DNA of 64,000 nt, from assembly GCA_019614645.1 (NCBI GenBank), contig JABWDB010000037.1, positions 2,386,001 through 2,450,000 on the forward strand, given 5' to 3'. Origin of the DNA: Stratiolaelaps scimitus (Eukaryota; Arthropoda; Arachnida; Mesostigmata; Laelapidae). The position numbers were made by a program, and so were the translations under genes. Numbering within the stretch: position 1 is the first letter of the stretch; every line of letters begins with the position of its first letter. Positions 53,860-64,000 of the stretch are shown here, in pieces. The notes under the pieces were generated by a model that saw nothing but the letters and a program-made list of their open reading frames with translations, was not told where the DNA came from and ran no database searches.

Positions 53860-55985
53860 ACTGTTGTCTTTATATTTGCACGCGTCAACGAGATTTAATT
53901 CAGCACAAAACAGTCAAGTGCTGAATGCCCATTACTTTATTCCTCAAGGTCCAGAAAAACATTTTTAGAACACCATGACTCACCCCGAACAATTGGCGGG
54001 AATTTAGACTTTTTTTGTGCATTTGCTTCTAGATAGTTCGTCTATTTGCTTAATTTTAATAGTGCCATACAACGTCTAATAAACATTTACATCATAATCG
54101 TATATGTCATTATTCAATGTATACATTGAGATATATGTTAAAGTCATAAAGGAATTCAGCCTGATTGTTTCGCAAAGCTAACGGCTGTTAATGTTCCCAA
54201 CACGGAAACTATATCCATATTTGTATCACATGGCACTGCAATCGTTGGAACCGGTGTTTAATTGGAACTGCACTGAAATCAATTATTCGAATCTGTGCTC
54301 AACTATGCTTTAGGATCCCGTGACCATTTTCACAATAGTACCACTCGCCAAAGAACTTCAATTTGCCGAAGACACGATTTAATCTGACAATTTAATGTTC
54401 AATCCGCTGTTATTCTTTTTGTAATATTATTAAACGTAAGTCACTAATATTGAACGCTCCTCGAGGATCCCTGTTTCCTGCATACCCATCAAGACCCCAT
54501 GAAAACAAAAGCGATTTTTTTTTCGAGTGCAGCTAGACAACATTGTTCTATGTCTCACTGTTCGCATCAGTACTTTCCCATAGTCTGCAGTGATTGAAAC
54601 TTAATCATTTTCTTTCTTTATGTGAATTTATCGTAGTTAGATGTAGTTATTTTTGGGTCGAACCGATCCAATGGCTTCACTAGCTCTGTGTCTCTCAACG
54701 GAACAAATCACGATCGAGCGGACTCTGCACGATACTCATAGATCCCGGGATTTCGTCGGTTATAGATCTAAGTGCATTTTGCGACTTCGTTTCGATCGTA
54801 TTGAACTGAACCTGATATTGGAGTGAGTTGCCGTGCTGTTTTCAGCAATCGGCGTCAATTAAATTTCATATCGAACAGCGAGAATTGCTCAGACTGTTGA
54901 TGTCTGGGTAGAATCCTTTATCGGAGAATACATATATATATATATATATATATGAGAGTCGAGTACGCTACTAGGCACAGATTACCTATCAACAACATTA
55001 CCACAGTGTTACGTGTTCGGACGCAGCAGAGTAAGTGAAGCGCCTGTCTTCGACGAGTATCTGGACAGGTTCAGGCGAACGACTGCTATAGCGACGAACG
55101 CAGGGCAGATGTTCGGCAGAGAGGTCAAACGAACAAGGCGAGAGAGGACGGAGCGGGACCACCAATTCAATCGGAAATGAAATGACCACTTTACATGCGA
55201 CCCAGCTGAACACGCGTCCGTGAACCGAACGATGCAAAGGAACCCACTGCATAGGCTCCCTCGGATCCCTGAGATCCTGACGGGCCACGATCAGGGATCA
55301 GTGCGATCTGGGGGTCAGGTCGCTGCGCTGACGAGAACACAAGAGCAAACGGAGCGGCGCCTCCGTACAACTGACGAAACCGCTGGCAGGCGAGGAACCG
55401 CCCTGCGAGAGTCTGGCCAAGGATATTGCATTTTCAATTTCGATTCCAACCCTACCCTTGATCCCCCGCCACTTCTGGCATGACTTGTGGTGCCATCTAA
55501 CCGTCTTGTACCAACGGACCAGCCAGCGGACCGGCAAAGTCAACCATCTTTTCTTCGGAGCATCTTTTCTTCGGATGCATGGGTAACGACCTCAAAAGGC
55601 GGTCAGATTTAAGGACGTTGCCGATTCGCACGTAAAACACAGTCGTGTATAAGGTACCCACAATATATCTGTAGTACTATATAATAACAGCAGAAGCGAA
55701 TCTCTTGCACGGCATTGTTCCCGTCACATAGGCAACAATCAACGATTTCGTCCACTCCTAGCACCGGAAGCGGAACCGCTTCGGTGACACGGATCCATCT
55801 CACTGGTTTTCAGCCAGTCTTCGAGATCGACATCTCGTGGACTTGAGTGAGTTCGAGTCAGATTGAGCCAAAAGGTCATTTTCCAGATAGACACCGGTTA
55901 TCGTATTCGCATTGAAATTAAACGACTTGGAGAGATAACCTTCTCTCTCTGTCTCTGTCTAATCTGCTAATACTTCTGCATCGGT
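53860..55985. other. Unassigned sequence, mostly AT-rich
   Basis: No gene was recognised. A TA array lies at 54931-54953. A minus-strand pair of open frames (55543-55298 and 55288-54998) shows no known domain. Confidence 0.4.
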
Positions 55986-55989
55986 TGCA

Positions 55990-56226
55990 TCCGGTGTGGT
56001 CGTACTGTTTTTCGAGCTGACCCTCAGCTGACCCTCCCCTATCTGACAGGCCTCAGCTCTTAACCTTGTAGGTATTACTATGAGGACCTGTCGGGGTCAC
56101 CTTTGCTTATTCTCTTCCTTACTCGTACCTGGCAAGAATCTTTAGATAAAGAAAGATGATAAAGGACTCCAAAGAATCTCCGAGTCTGACAGGATTTGAA
56201 CCCAACACACACGTCCGGTGTGGTCG
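55990..56226 (-). mobile_element. SINE family A with perfect 13-bp target-site duplication
   Basis: The body (56003-56213) runs on the minus strand from just upstream of the B box (GGTTCAAATCC) through the core and the TCCTCATAGTAATACC block to the CAGCTCGAAAAACA end. TCCGGTGTGGTCG occurs identically at 55990-56002 and 56214-56226. The intact duplication makes it one of the youngest insertions in the window. Confidence 0.93.
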
Positions 56227-56229
56227 GCC

Positions 56230-57230
56230 CATAGGAAGTTAGCCTGCCTGTAAGTAAGCCTGATGGCTAACGTAGTTCCACTCTGCGAGGGTCATATGGT
56301 TCCGCAAACCCTTCTCTCATTACCACTTCTACACTAATTACTGTCAGTTGATTGAAGTTCAATCAATTGCTTTTCATTTAAAGCTAATTTTGTTTGAAAT
56401 TTGTTACGAGGTTTTTATTTTTCTTTTTGCCTAGTAACGTAATCAAGCATCAACTCAATATAAATCCCGATTAATCACTGAGACAGAATATAAAGTTTCA
56501 AGGGTAACCCACGCCACGTGTTTACACAGTTAGAATTGTATCAGATGCTTAAAGGAATTGATGATTTGTTTTGGGGTTACAGCTAGCGTTTGCTTCGGTT
56601 CATTGTTTGATTGTAGATCATTGAAGGACGTCTACGATAATAAAGGTATTCTATATTTATCTAGAAGAGACTGACCATTCAGCTTGTGTCTGTTGCAACA
56701 CTATGAACACTCTCATTATCTCACTATTTTCGTTGGGATTACAGGAATGCCCGATGCACGTGCGAACTGAGCGGTTCACCTATAAGCGTCGCTAGTGTAA
56801 GACTTCCAAACTCACCAGACCCGTTTAACTCCCCACGCCCATATGGCTCGGAACGCTTAGCGAATTACCTCGACTTGCCATTATTTCACGCGTGATTAAT
56901 TTGTTTCAATGTCCGCTGGAGGAGGCCGTCCACAAACAAGCTTCACCTTTCATTCAAGTTGAAGTAAATATAGAATATACGGTACGATTATATAATTGCA
57001 AATAAATTTACAGTAACAATCCCATAGATGTTAGTGCTACGAAAGCTCGTGTTCCTAGTATAGGTGTATCCAGGTACATAGCCTAGAGGAACTGTGGTTT
57101 CTCTTCCTTCGATTCTGCTACCTTCGATTGTCCTATCCTTGCCAATTGTCAATTATCTATTCCATGCCATCAATTTGGCTGCGCTGCCACGAACGGTGGT
57201 GTCGCTTCGTATAAGCTGCCATTTCTTCGG
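56230..57230. other. Unassigned AT-rich sequence
   Basis: No gene, RNA or repeat family was recognised. Confidence 0.4.
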
Positions 57231-58960
57231 TCGGCTGTGACTTCCCAGGGGACCAACCTCGATAAACTAGAGAGTGTCAACTCAACCCCCGCCCTCCCTT
57301 CTCCCTCACGGCCGCAAGAAAGCCTTTCTTTTCGTTTTTGTATCTTTCCTTGTACTTTTCCTTTCCACTCGCCTTCGTTACGAACCCTTCGCGTCCATCG
57401 GTGCCGTTCAATACTCCAAAGCTCATGGCTTGCCGCCTTTGCCTCGACAGCCGGTTGCAGAGCAGCAAGCCCTTGCTAGCAGCAGCCGTCGGCCATCGTT
57501 GCGACGGCCGACGGCAGAATTCGCAGGGACTCAGGGTACAAGCGTTTGCCAGGCCATCGCATGGAAACGCTGTCTTGTTGTTAGCCCGACGCGACCAGCG
57601 TGCCTACCTTGTCCCCAGGTAATTCATCTTCTTTTCCCAGCACTATCAGCAATGGCAGCGGAACCCTTTAGATCCACTTCCCGCCATTCGCCCCGAGTTT
57701 CTTTCTCTCTCGTCTTCATTGTTCGTCGTCGTTCGCCATTCCGCCGCCACCGCGAACGTTCCACAGGGCTAACGGCCCCACCCCAGTTCCAGTCTCGAGC
57801 AGCGACTACTATACGGCTGCGGCTGTTGGTACCCTGCGGGCGGCGGCGGCTGCTGCTTCTGCTGCCGTGCAAACGACTCCTTCCCTTCGTCAAATAGATA
57901 GTTCCCGGCGCCGCACAGAGCCGTCCTTAATTTTCCCCAGCCACAGCCTCTCCTGGCTTCGTGCCCGTTACTTATTATCTTAATATGACTTCTTCATTGA
58001 AGTATTGAAGTGACCAGCGAGCAGGCAATCCTGCCACACGAACGTGTGCGTGTGTCTTTCATGTGAGTGGCATTTGCCTCTTTGTCTGCGCGGCTATGGT
58101 ACCCGAAGCACGTGGCGCTCTAAGCGGCGGCCGAGGTGTGCAAGGGGCAACTTAAGGCGAATTGTATGAAGGATGGTTTCGACAAATATTCCACGCGGAA
58201 GTCCAACGCCAAAGGAGCCCTCTACTCGTACAGCTACTAAACGATGGTAGAGCAGAGCAATGGAGATAGAATGAACAAGAGAGAGAGAGGGTAGGATCGT
58301 CACCATCAAAAGAACTCCCGCTGCATTCGAATCGGCTCCGGCGATTCTGTCCCGGTAACAAGAATGACTCATGACGACTTCGTCTCGGGGGGGTAGAGGG
58401 GAGGACGAGGAGGAACTCCTTATCGCGATCCCTTCCTCGATGGAAGAGATGGGGCTTGCATGAGAACACAACCAATACGAGTCCAACCAACTGGCCCCGA
58501 CTGAAACTACTTCCTCTACTTGTGCTGCTGTTACCACTGCGAAGGCGACACAGCGCCTACCAGCCGTTTGGGCCGTTCGGCCGTTGGCCAAGTAGCGGGC
58601 TAGTTGAGACGCGGCCTATTGAAGGTCCTCCTATCATACTCTGGAAGGGAAGTGACGACTTTCCAGATGACTTGGCCGGAAGTATCGCCGGAGGGAACCA
58701 CGAGAACGGGTTAGAGAGAGAGAGAGACAGAGAGCGAGAGACAGAGAGAGGGGGGGAAGTGGAGAGATCGCTCCCTCGGCTGTAGTTGTGTGGACGGGAC
58801 CTCGTGGAGACTTTTCCCCGGAGACATTTGGTTAAGGGAAGAAACCTAAAGCGATGACAATTGATGGAACGGAAGGAAGGCCCTCCCCCCCCCGTCAATG
58901 CCTGATGATGCAAGAATACAGAATGGGTAACAAACAAAAGTCTGACACACGAACGCCGGC
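57230..58960. other. GC-rich block, possible host exon or promoter region
   Basis: CG-rich against its flanks. It contains a plus-strand frame open for about 207 codons (57274-57894), which begins at GTG rather than ATG and is rich in Leu, Arg, Pro and Ser. An opposite-strand frame (58591-58094) is similar. GA tracts lie near 58712-58750. A CCCCAG/GTAATT site near 57616 could act as donor. No domain is recognised. Confidence 0.28.
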
Positions 58961-59261
58961 CGAATGTGATCGTTCGCCAATGAATGCTGTTGAGAATTGT
59001 CCGTCTGAAGCCGCCAGATCACAGTGTCAAGTGAGCTAGCGGCAACCTGCTGAATATCAGCCTTGTTGATACATATATCTGTTTGTGTCACCACCGGTCT
59101 AGCACAGGTCTACATAAAGCGAACTTTTTTTTTCAATGTACACATGAATGTTATTATGCTCAAGAAGAGTCACAACTTTGATGGAAGTGCTAGGAAGATA
59201 CAGTGAGAAACGATATTTAACATGTGTCGATATGAATGTATGCTTATACAATACAAATCGT

Positions 59262-59312
59262 AACATATAAGAGAGCTTCAGCATTACCTTTAGCTTTATT
59301 GGTGGAACTGCG
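59262..59312. mobile_element. SINE family B fragments in opposite orientation
   Basis: ACATATAAGAGAGCTTCAGC (plus sense) abuts CTTTAGCTTTATTGGTGGAA and CTGCGATTA (minus sense), as if two B pieces were joined head to head. Confidence 0.5.
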
Positions 59313-59643
59313 ATTACATTAATTCAATTACGTTCTCGCAATAGAAATAATGATAAGGTAAAAGAGTGTTGTCACAAATATTTAGAACATCAGAACACAA
59401 TTGCAGAATTCAAAGCAACTTACCTCGACAGAGATGAACCGTAACTATGATTACACGTAGCGGACAGATATAGCTTGATGGCCACGCTGAACACCTTGCG
59501 GTCCTTGACTCGACAACTTGGAACTTAAGAAAAGCATCATCATTAACCATAAGGAAGACAGCCGTTGTCTCAATTGATACCACCGGAGATAATTCTCGAA
59601 TTATGAAATATTAAGACAATAGGTAAAACGATCAGGGTAATAT

Positions 59644-59748
59644 AGACCTGCCCTTTTTTTTTCGAGCTGACCCTCAGCTGTTCCCCTTTTATCTGACAGG
59701 CCTCAGCTCTTAACCTTTAGGTATTACTATGAGGAATAGAGACCTGCC
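59644..59748 (-). mobile_element. SINE family A, short 3' fragment with target-site duplication
   Basis: TTTTTTTTCGAGCTGACCCT, CTGACAGGCCTCAGCTCTTA and GTATTACTATGAGGA form the reversed 3' end. AGACCTGCC flanks it at 59644-59652 and 59740-59748. Confidence 0.85.
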
Positions 59749-59883
59749 TGGCACTAGGCAAATGGCCAAGTCTTAGGACAAATTCTGCTATCTACCGTTC
59801 GCGCACAAGCAGGATTACTTTTGTACAGTTCAACTCTACAATTTATATTCTGGCTGGTGAAAACTCGGCTCGGCAGTTGACGT

Positions 59884-59972
59884 TAAGGTTTATTGGTTTA
59901 TTAAAAAGGAGCTGCAATTTTACAATGCTTAAGCTCTCTTATATGTCACGCAGCACAACTCGAACCTGCGGT
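59884..59972 (-). mobile_element. SINE family B with B box, head truncated
   Basis: AAGGTTTATTGGTTTATTAA, GGAGCTGCAATTTTACAATG, CTTAAGCTCTCTTATATGTC and the reversed B box CTCGAACCTGCGG match family B. Confidence 0.87.
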
Positions 59973-59974
59973 TA

Positions 59975-62900
59975 GCTAGTCCTATATAAAATTAGGGTAA
60001 TTCGAAGATTTCAAGTAATTAACTCGTGGTCGAAACATCTCGTTGTTCATGCCTCCGCCAACCTACAACGGCAAAGGCGGGCTAACTTGGGACAGGCACG
60101 AATGTTATTGAAGAGAAAAAAAATCTTGAAAGCTCCACAATACAACTGGATTGAGACCGGGTTCGTTGACGAAAGTTGTGTTCTTTTGGCATATTACCTT
60201 CACCATGATCCATGATCGTACCACGGAATAAATAAATAAGATAACCCCTGTGGATAACAATTAATAAAAGAAGTGCAGTGTATTTAGAATGTCCTAAAAC
60301 CACCTAATCAGTTGGCCATTTGACGATTACGAAATAACGGCACTCACATTTCGTATCCCGCAAAATTATCACAAATAAAGGCGGCGTTCGTAGCTCGGAA
60401 TATTTCCTAACTGGCATAATTGAACTGATAGGTTTTTAGGTCATAATAAAGACAAAAAAAAACTGTTATCGGATCGTCTTCCGAATCATATCGTATGGAG
60501 ATCAGCGGGTACAAGTTGGGTCTCTCCGGAGGGAATCTCCCTTCGGTGGTATTCGACAAGTACAGATTTCTGATAATATACTTCTGAGAAGTCAAGTGGT
60601 GAAAATCCTACTCAGCTCAATTTCAACTGTCCATACTCGTCGAGCAGAATTAGCCGCGGATGTGGACATTGCCACTTCATAGTGACTATTATAAATTTAA
60701 TATTATAAATATAATAATAAGTAGTTTTGTCATTAAAGACACCGTTCTTGTAACAGATTTAGTGGCGGCCGTTTTTATTCCACCGAAGTCGCGAGAGACT
60801 CGAGATTAAAGACAGCAGTAAAAGCGATCGTAACACATAGGCTCAGTAGACATAGTGTCGGAGTCTCTATTGGTCTGTCGAGGACCCTGCATTAAGCGCC
60901 TGTACGTTGATAGAGGCCTTATCATTTCGGCATGGCCAGACAGCCCAACCGCTAGCAGAGACATCGGTCGCTATTAGGAGATTATTTGTTGCAAGCCCTC
61001 GCCGTCTGCCTGTGCTGACCTTGGGCCAATACGAATCTTAACATGCTGACGATGCAAAACAACAGTTACCTTTCTTGTACGGGATGCTACAACAAGACTA
61101 TATTAGCTTTTACCCTATTGGACATATTCATGTTACCTTCCTGCAAAGTTCAAGTGACAGGAACAGAGACTAGCACCATAAAACAGCAATTAGAAATTAG
61201 CAATTAACAACGATAAATCCTTTAATAGCGAGCAACGAGAGATCTATCTCTTCAACACCCTACTTGCAGCGAGCTGAAATGTATGTGTCACCATTTGATG
61301 TATGGACATCACTTATGCAACAGCTAACGGTACATTCGCTCGCACGTACGAATCTACAATACGATTCAGATACTTCGTATCTTAGTTTCTACTGGGTAGA
61401 TGTTTACGAACTTCCAACGGCTCCCCTGTGTCTCATTCATCGATGGCGGCAAGGCGAGGGCCTTCCGAGGTCAGATTCACGGCCTGCAATGTGACTCAAC
61501 TCAGACAACGGTGCCGTTAGCTTTGATCGAAGCGAGAGTGAAACTATGACGGTGAACCAGGTGTCAGCCTCGTACAATGCCGAGTGTCAGTCAGCACTCA
61601 GTTGCACACAAGATCAAAAGGCGTTTTAGGTTTTCGGTAGGAGCTATTAAGGGGCAAGGCCAGAAAGGCTTACAGGGAAATCTTTATCGGGAAAATCGTC
61701 ATCATATCATAATCAAATGTTTATTATCGGAACTGCAATATACATACATATGCTTAAGTTCTCGGTAAAAAAAAGTAAAAAGGTTTTAAAAAAAAAGTAA
61801 AACGGTTGTAAAAAAAAATAAAAAAAGTAATGTCAAGTTCTCCTTTCGCTCTCGCGGGGTTTCGTGTACCTCTTACGAATAGCCTTGTAACTTTGCCTCC
61901 GTACAAGGCTTTAACTTGATCAGGCATGCTTAGTAGGGAATGTTCGGCGTGTCCTCCAGAAAGATTGTTTTGAAATCTACGCTTACCTGTCGCAGAAGTT
62001 CCTCGTACTTTTTTCAACATTAGTAATTTTACTAATGGTGATTTTATGAAAACTTACTGTTTAATAACGCCGCTGTTATTTTTCGGCTGAAACTGAACTA
62101 TATATGTATGTATAAGAACACAAAATAACATGATATAGATAATGCATATTAAACCCTCATCAAACGATTTTCCCGCTTTATCCGTAGCTTAGTCCACTCA
62201 TAATGTCATTATGGGAAACCAGCATGATGATATTCATCGAGTTAAACCATGTGGTGTAAGCGCATGTGCCTCTTGGATGAGTCCAATATTTAAGAAGGTT
62301 CGTTGAGAGTTAGCAGACCATCCGATCTTGCCCAAGCCTCACATCCAACGAGTCTTACAATCAGGATACCGCATTGGACTACAGGGCACGTATTCACTGC
62401 TGGTTAAATTTCCGTTATAAAAAATGTCTACCTCGCACTAATGGGTTACGATACAAGGACAACTGATACACGTATGAAATGAAATCTTATACACCAGAAA
62501 CCCAGGCTAGGTAAAGGGTTCGTCGATGGGTGTCAACTCCACCACGTCACCGGCAATTGTGTGACGTTTTGTGTCCTTGTGCGTGTGTGCATACTTTGTA
62601 TATCTAGCGGGGGAAACACAAAAAAAAGTGACAAAGACCAATTCGTCAGGTGCACTGAAACTTGAATGAAGCTCGGGTCATTCTGGGGCGAAAAACAGAA
62701 GAGAATTTGACGATGATCGTGTATCTACATGCGATGAACAAGGTCTGAACTTCCTCGAGTTCCTCTTGGTTCCTCGAAGAGAGACAGCTCAGCGAGTCGG
62801 AGGCCGTATGCAAGAGGGTGGAGCCTCAGGGTACACTCCCACCTCTCATGCTCAAGGGAGAACCCTCAGGAGATCCCTTGCTCTTACCCTCTAACGGTCC

Positions 62901-63250
62901 TCGAGTGGTGTTAGCGCGAACCGTCTCGGCCCGGCAGTTGAATAGGGGCCGACCAGTTGGGAAAAGTGTTCCTCCACGGCATCTTGTCACGACGCATACA
63001 TCATCCGCGTTTAGCGACCCAACATTTACATACCTACACGACTTCCCCCTCCGCAGAAGGTACACATGCCCTAGGCCCATCCTTCTGATCCTTGTAGCCA
63101 CGTTGAAAGCTTACTGACGCAACGAGCCCTCAGCTGCCTGCCACAAACCTACCAAAAAGGGTCGAGGAAGACGCATGTACAAGAAGATAATAATAATAAT
63201 AATAATCGTATATATTCGTACAGCTCTAGTTCTAACGTTCGCCTTGCCCA
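59975..63250. other. Unassigned sequence
   Basis: No gene was recognised. A possible remnant of SINE B (ATTATCGGAACTGC...GCTTAAGTTCTC) lies near 61722-61762, followed by A-rich sequence to about 61830. A GC-rich patch at 62800-63115 has open frames on both strands without a known domain. An AAT tract lies near 63188-63207. Confidence 0.4.
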
Positions 63251-63260
63251 ACAGGAGAGT

Positions 63261-63294
63261 GTAGTTGTGGTAGTGTCAGTCGTACCACAACTAC
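63261..63294. repeat. Perfect 12-bp hairpin, 10-nt loop
   Basis: The arms GTAGTTGTGGTA (63261-63272) and TACCACAACTAC (63283-63294) flank GTGTCAGTCG. No T-run follows. Confidence 0.8.
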
Positions 63295-63779
63295 GATCAT
63301 ACGTTCATTAAAGAAGCCACCCCCGGGTCTCATCATGCCGTCATTGAAAAAATCGTACACGTGATTTTGCATTTATGCTATGATACGGATAATCTGGACC
63401 ATACGACATGACACAGTGTGTGTGTACCTTTGCGCTGGATGGTCACAAAATTAAAGCTGGATCAACGGTTCTTGTGAATGATGAAGTTCACTGACATTAA
63501 TGTATTAGAGGAAACACATGTGTGTATAACAATCGAACTTGGCAGAATCGATCAACTGTCTCTATAATTAAAAACGCAATGGATACAGAACCGAATAGAC
63601 ATTGTAAGAACTGAAAGGTCTTCACATAAACAGATTGGTTCGTTCGGAGCGATGTATTGTGCACAAAGAAGAAAAGCGAAATTACTTTTGAACCAAGCGT
63701 CGTAGCCAGGTGAAATTTCACCTGTCTTCACTTGGGTAGTTTGCTTGCATGCACTTCAGTGCTGGTCCAGCTTCTTAGA

Positions 63780-64000
63780 ACAGACATTGATTTCGAAGCT
63801 TTCTGCTTTTTTAAAGGGGGTGTTGTCATGCTGATGCATGTCAACACCGCGACCACCGATCCTCCTTCTGGAACTGTTGACGATGTGCGACAGCACCACT
63901 GCCCTGCCCGGTATCGCTTAGCGTATTCCTTCAATGGGGGCGGTGAGATGTGTACAAGTCCAGCCACGAGCACCACACATCCTCCTTTGCCGAAGGGACC
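63780..64000 (-). mobile_element. SINE-like family E, copy cut by the window edge
   Basis: ATGTCAACACCGCGACCACC, GATCCTCCTTCTGGAACTGT and TGACGATGTGCGACAGCACC align with 12700-12810. The same minus-strand frame is open here and in the other copy (shared STVPEGGSVV). The tRNA-like head would lie beyond the window. Confidence 0.8.

Noticed and set aside
54645..54670. TATTTTTGGGTCGAACC resembling a mariner terminal repeat.
   Set aside because: No partner repeat or transposase sequence lies within 2 kb, and the match is short.
57274..57894. Longest open frame in the window (207 codons, plus strand).
   Set aside because: It begins at GTG, has biased Leu/Arg/Pro/Ser composition, lies in GC-rich DNA with open frames on the other strand too, and shows no domain.
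62826..63101. Opposed open frames in a GC-rich patch considered as a retroelement fragment.
   Set aside because: No RT, integrase, protease or gag motif is visible in any frame.
1..64000. Bacterial or viral gene clusters, defence systems, CRISPR arrays.
   Set aside because: No long ATG-initiated frames, no ribosome-binding-site pattern and no operons; repeat content is eukaryotic throughout.

Overview
The window reads as eukaryotic, probably arthropod, repeat-rich intergenic or intronic DNA. No complete protein-coding host gene can be recognised. The evidence is the lack of long open frames, degraded mariner and non-LTR retrotransposon sequence, many tRNA-derived SINEs, and more than 20 TA microsatellites. 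An acarine (mite or tick) or another chelicerate is possible, but nothing here settles the taxon. There is no operon structure, no rRNA, no CRISPR array and no stand-alone tRNA gene. All tRNA-like sequences seen are heads of SINE copies.

Layout. 1-7.8 kb: mostly unassigned sequence, a possible LTR-retrotransposon pol remnant (minus strand, about 2.70-3.16 kb) and copies of SINE families C, B, A and D. 7.8-9.1 kb: a GC-rich, CpG-bearing block with CT microsatellites. 9-13 kb: SINE C carrying an internal palindrome, an 18-bp perfect hairpin at 11.5 kb, and a nested SINE cluster at 12.3-13.0 kb in which an A copy sits inside a C copy with a perfect 11-bp target-site duplication. 14.9-21.8 kb: SINEs of families F, B, C and A and a degraded mariner transposase at 20.9-21.3 kb. 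26.3-26.9 kb: a tandem pair of SINE B. 27.8-30.1 kb: a decayed LINE with endonuclease and reverse-transcriptase motifs. 35.0 kb: a 73-78 bp minisatellite. 35.75 kb: a Tc1-like terminal repeat. 38.1-40.0 kb: the best-preserved mobile element, a D34D mariner with both terminal repeats, interrupted by about 0.4 kb of foreign DNA and by a SINE A. 41.9-42.1 kb: a second LINE reverse-transcriptase fragment (minus strand). 46.9-53 kb: dense TA arrays, SINE A copies including one near full length, a GC-rich block at 48.8-52.4 kb, and a repeat (G) that abuts TA arrays at two places. 53-60 kb: more C, D, B and A SINEs and a GC-rich block at 57.2-58.9 kb. The window ends inside a copy of SINE E.

How the pieces relate. 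Families A and E share a tRNA-like head and a core, and A, C and probably B have been mobilised in trans, as shown by target-site duplications. LINE remnants are the likely source class of the reverse transcriptase, but no LINE 3' end was matched to a SINE tail. The GC-rich blocks and a few strong splice-acceptor sequences followed by short open frames (22.84, 45.56 and 51.70 kb) are the only hints of host exons. They are offered at low confidence.
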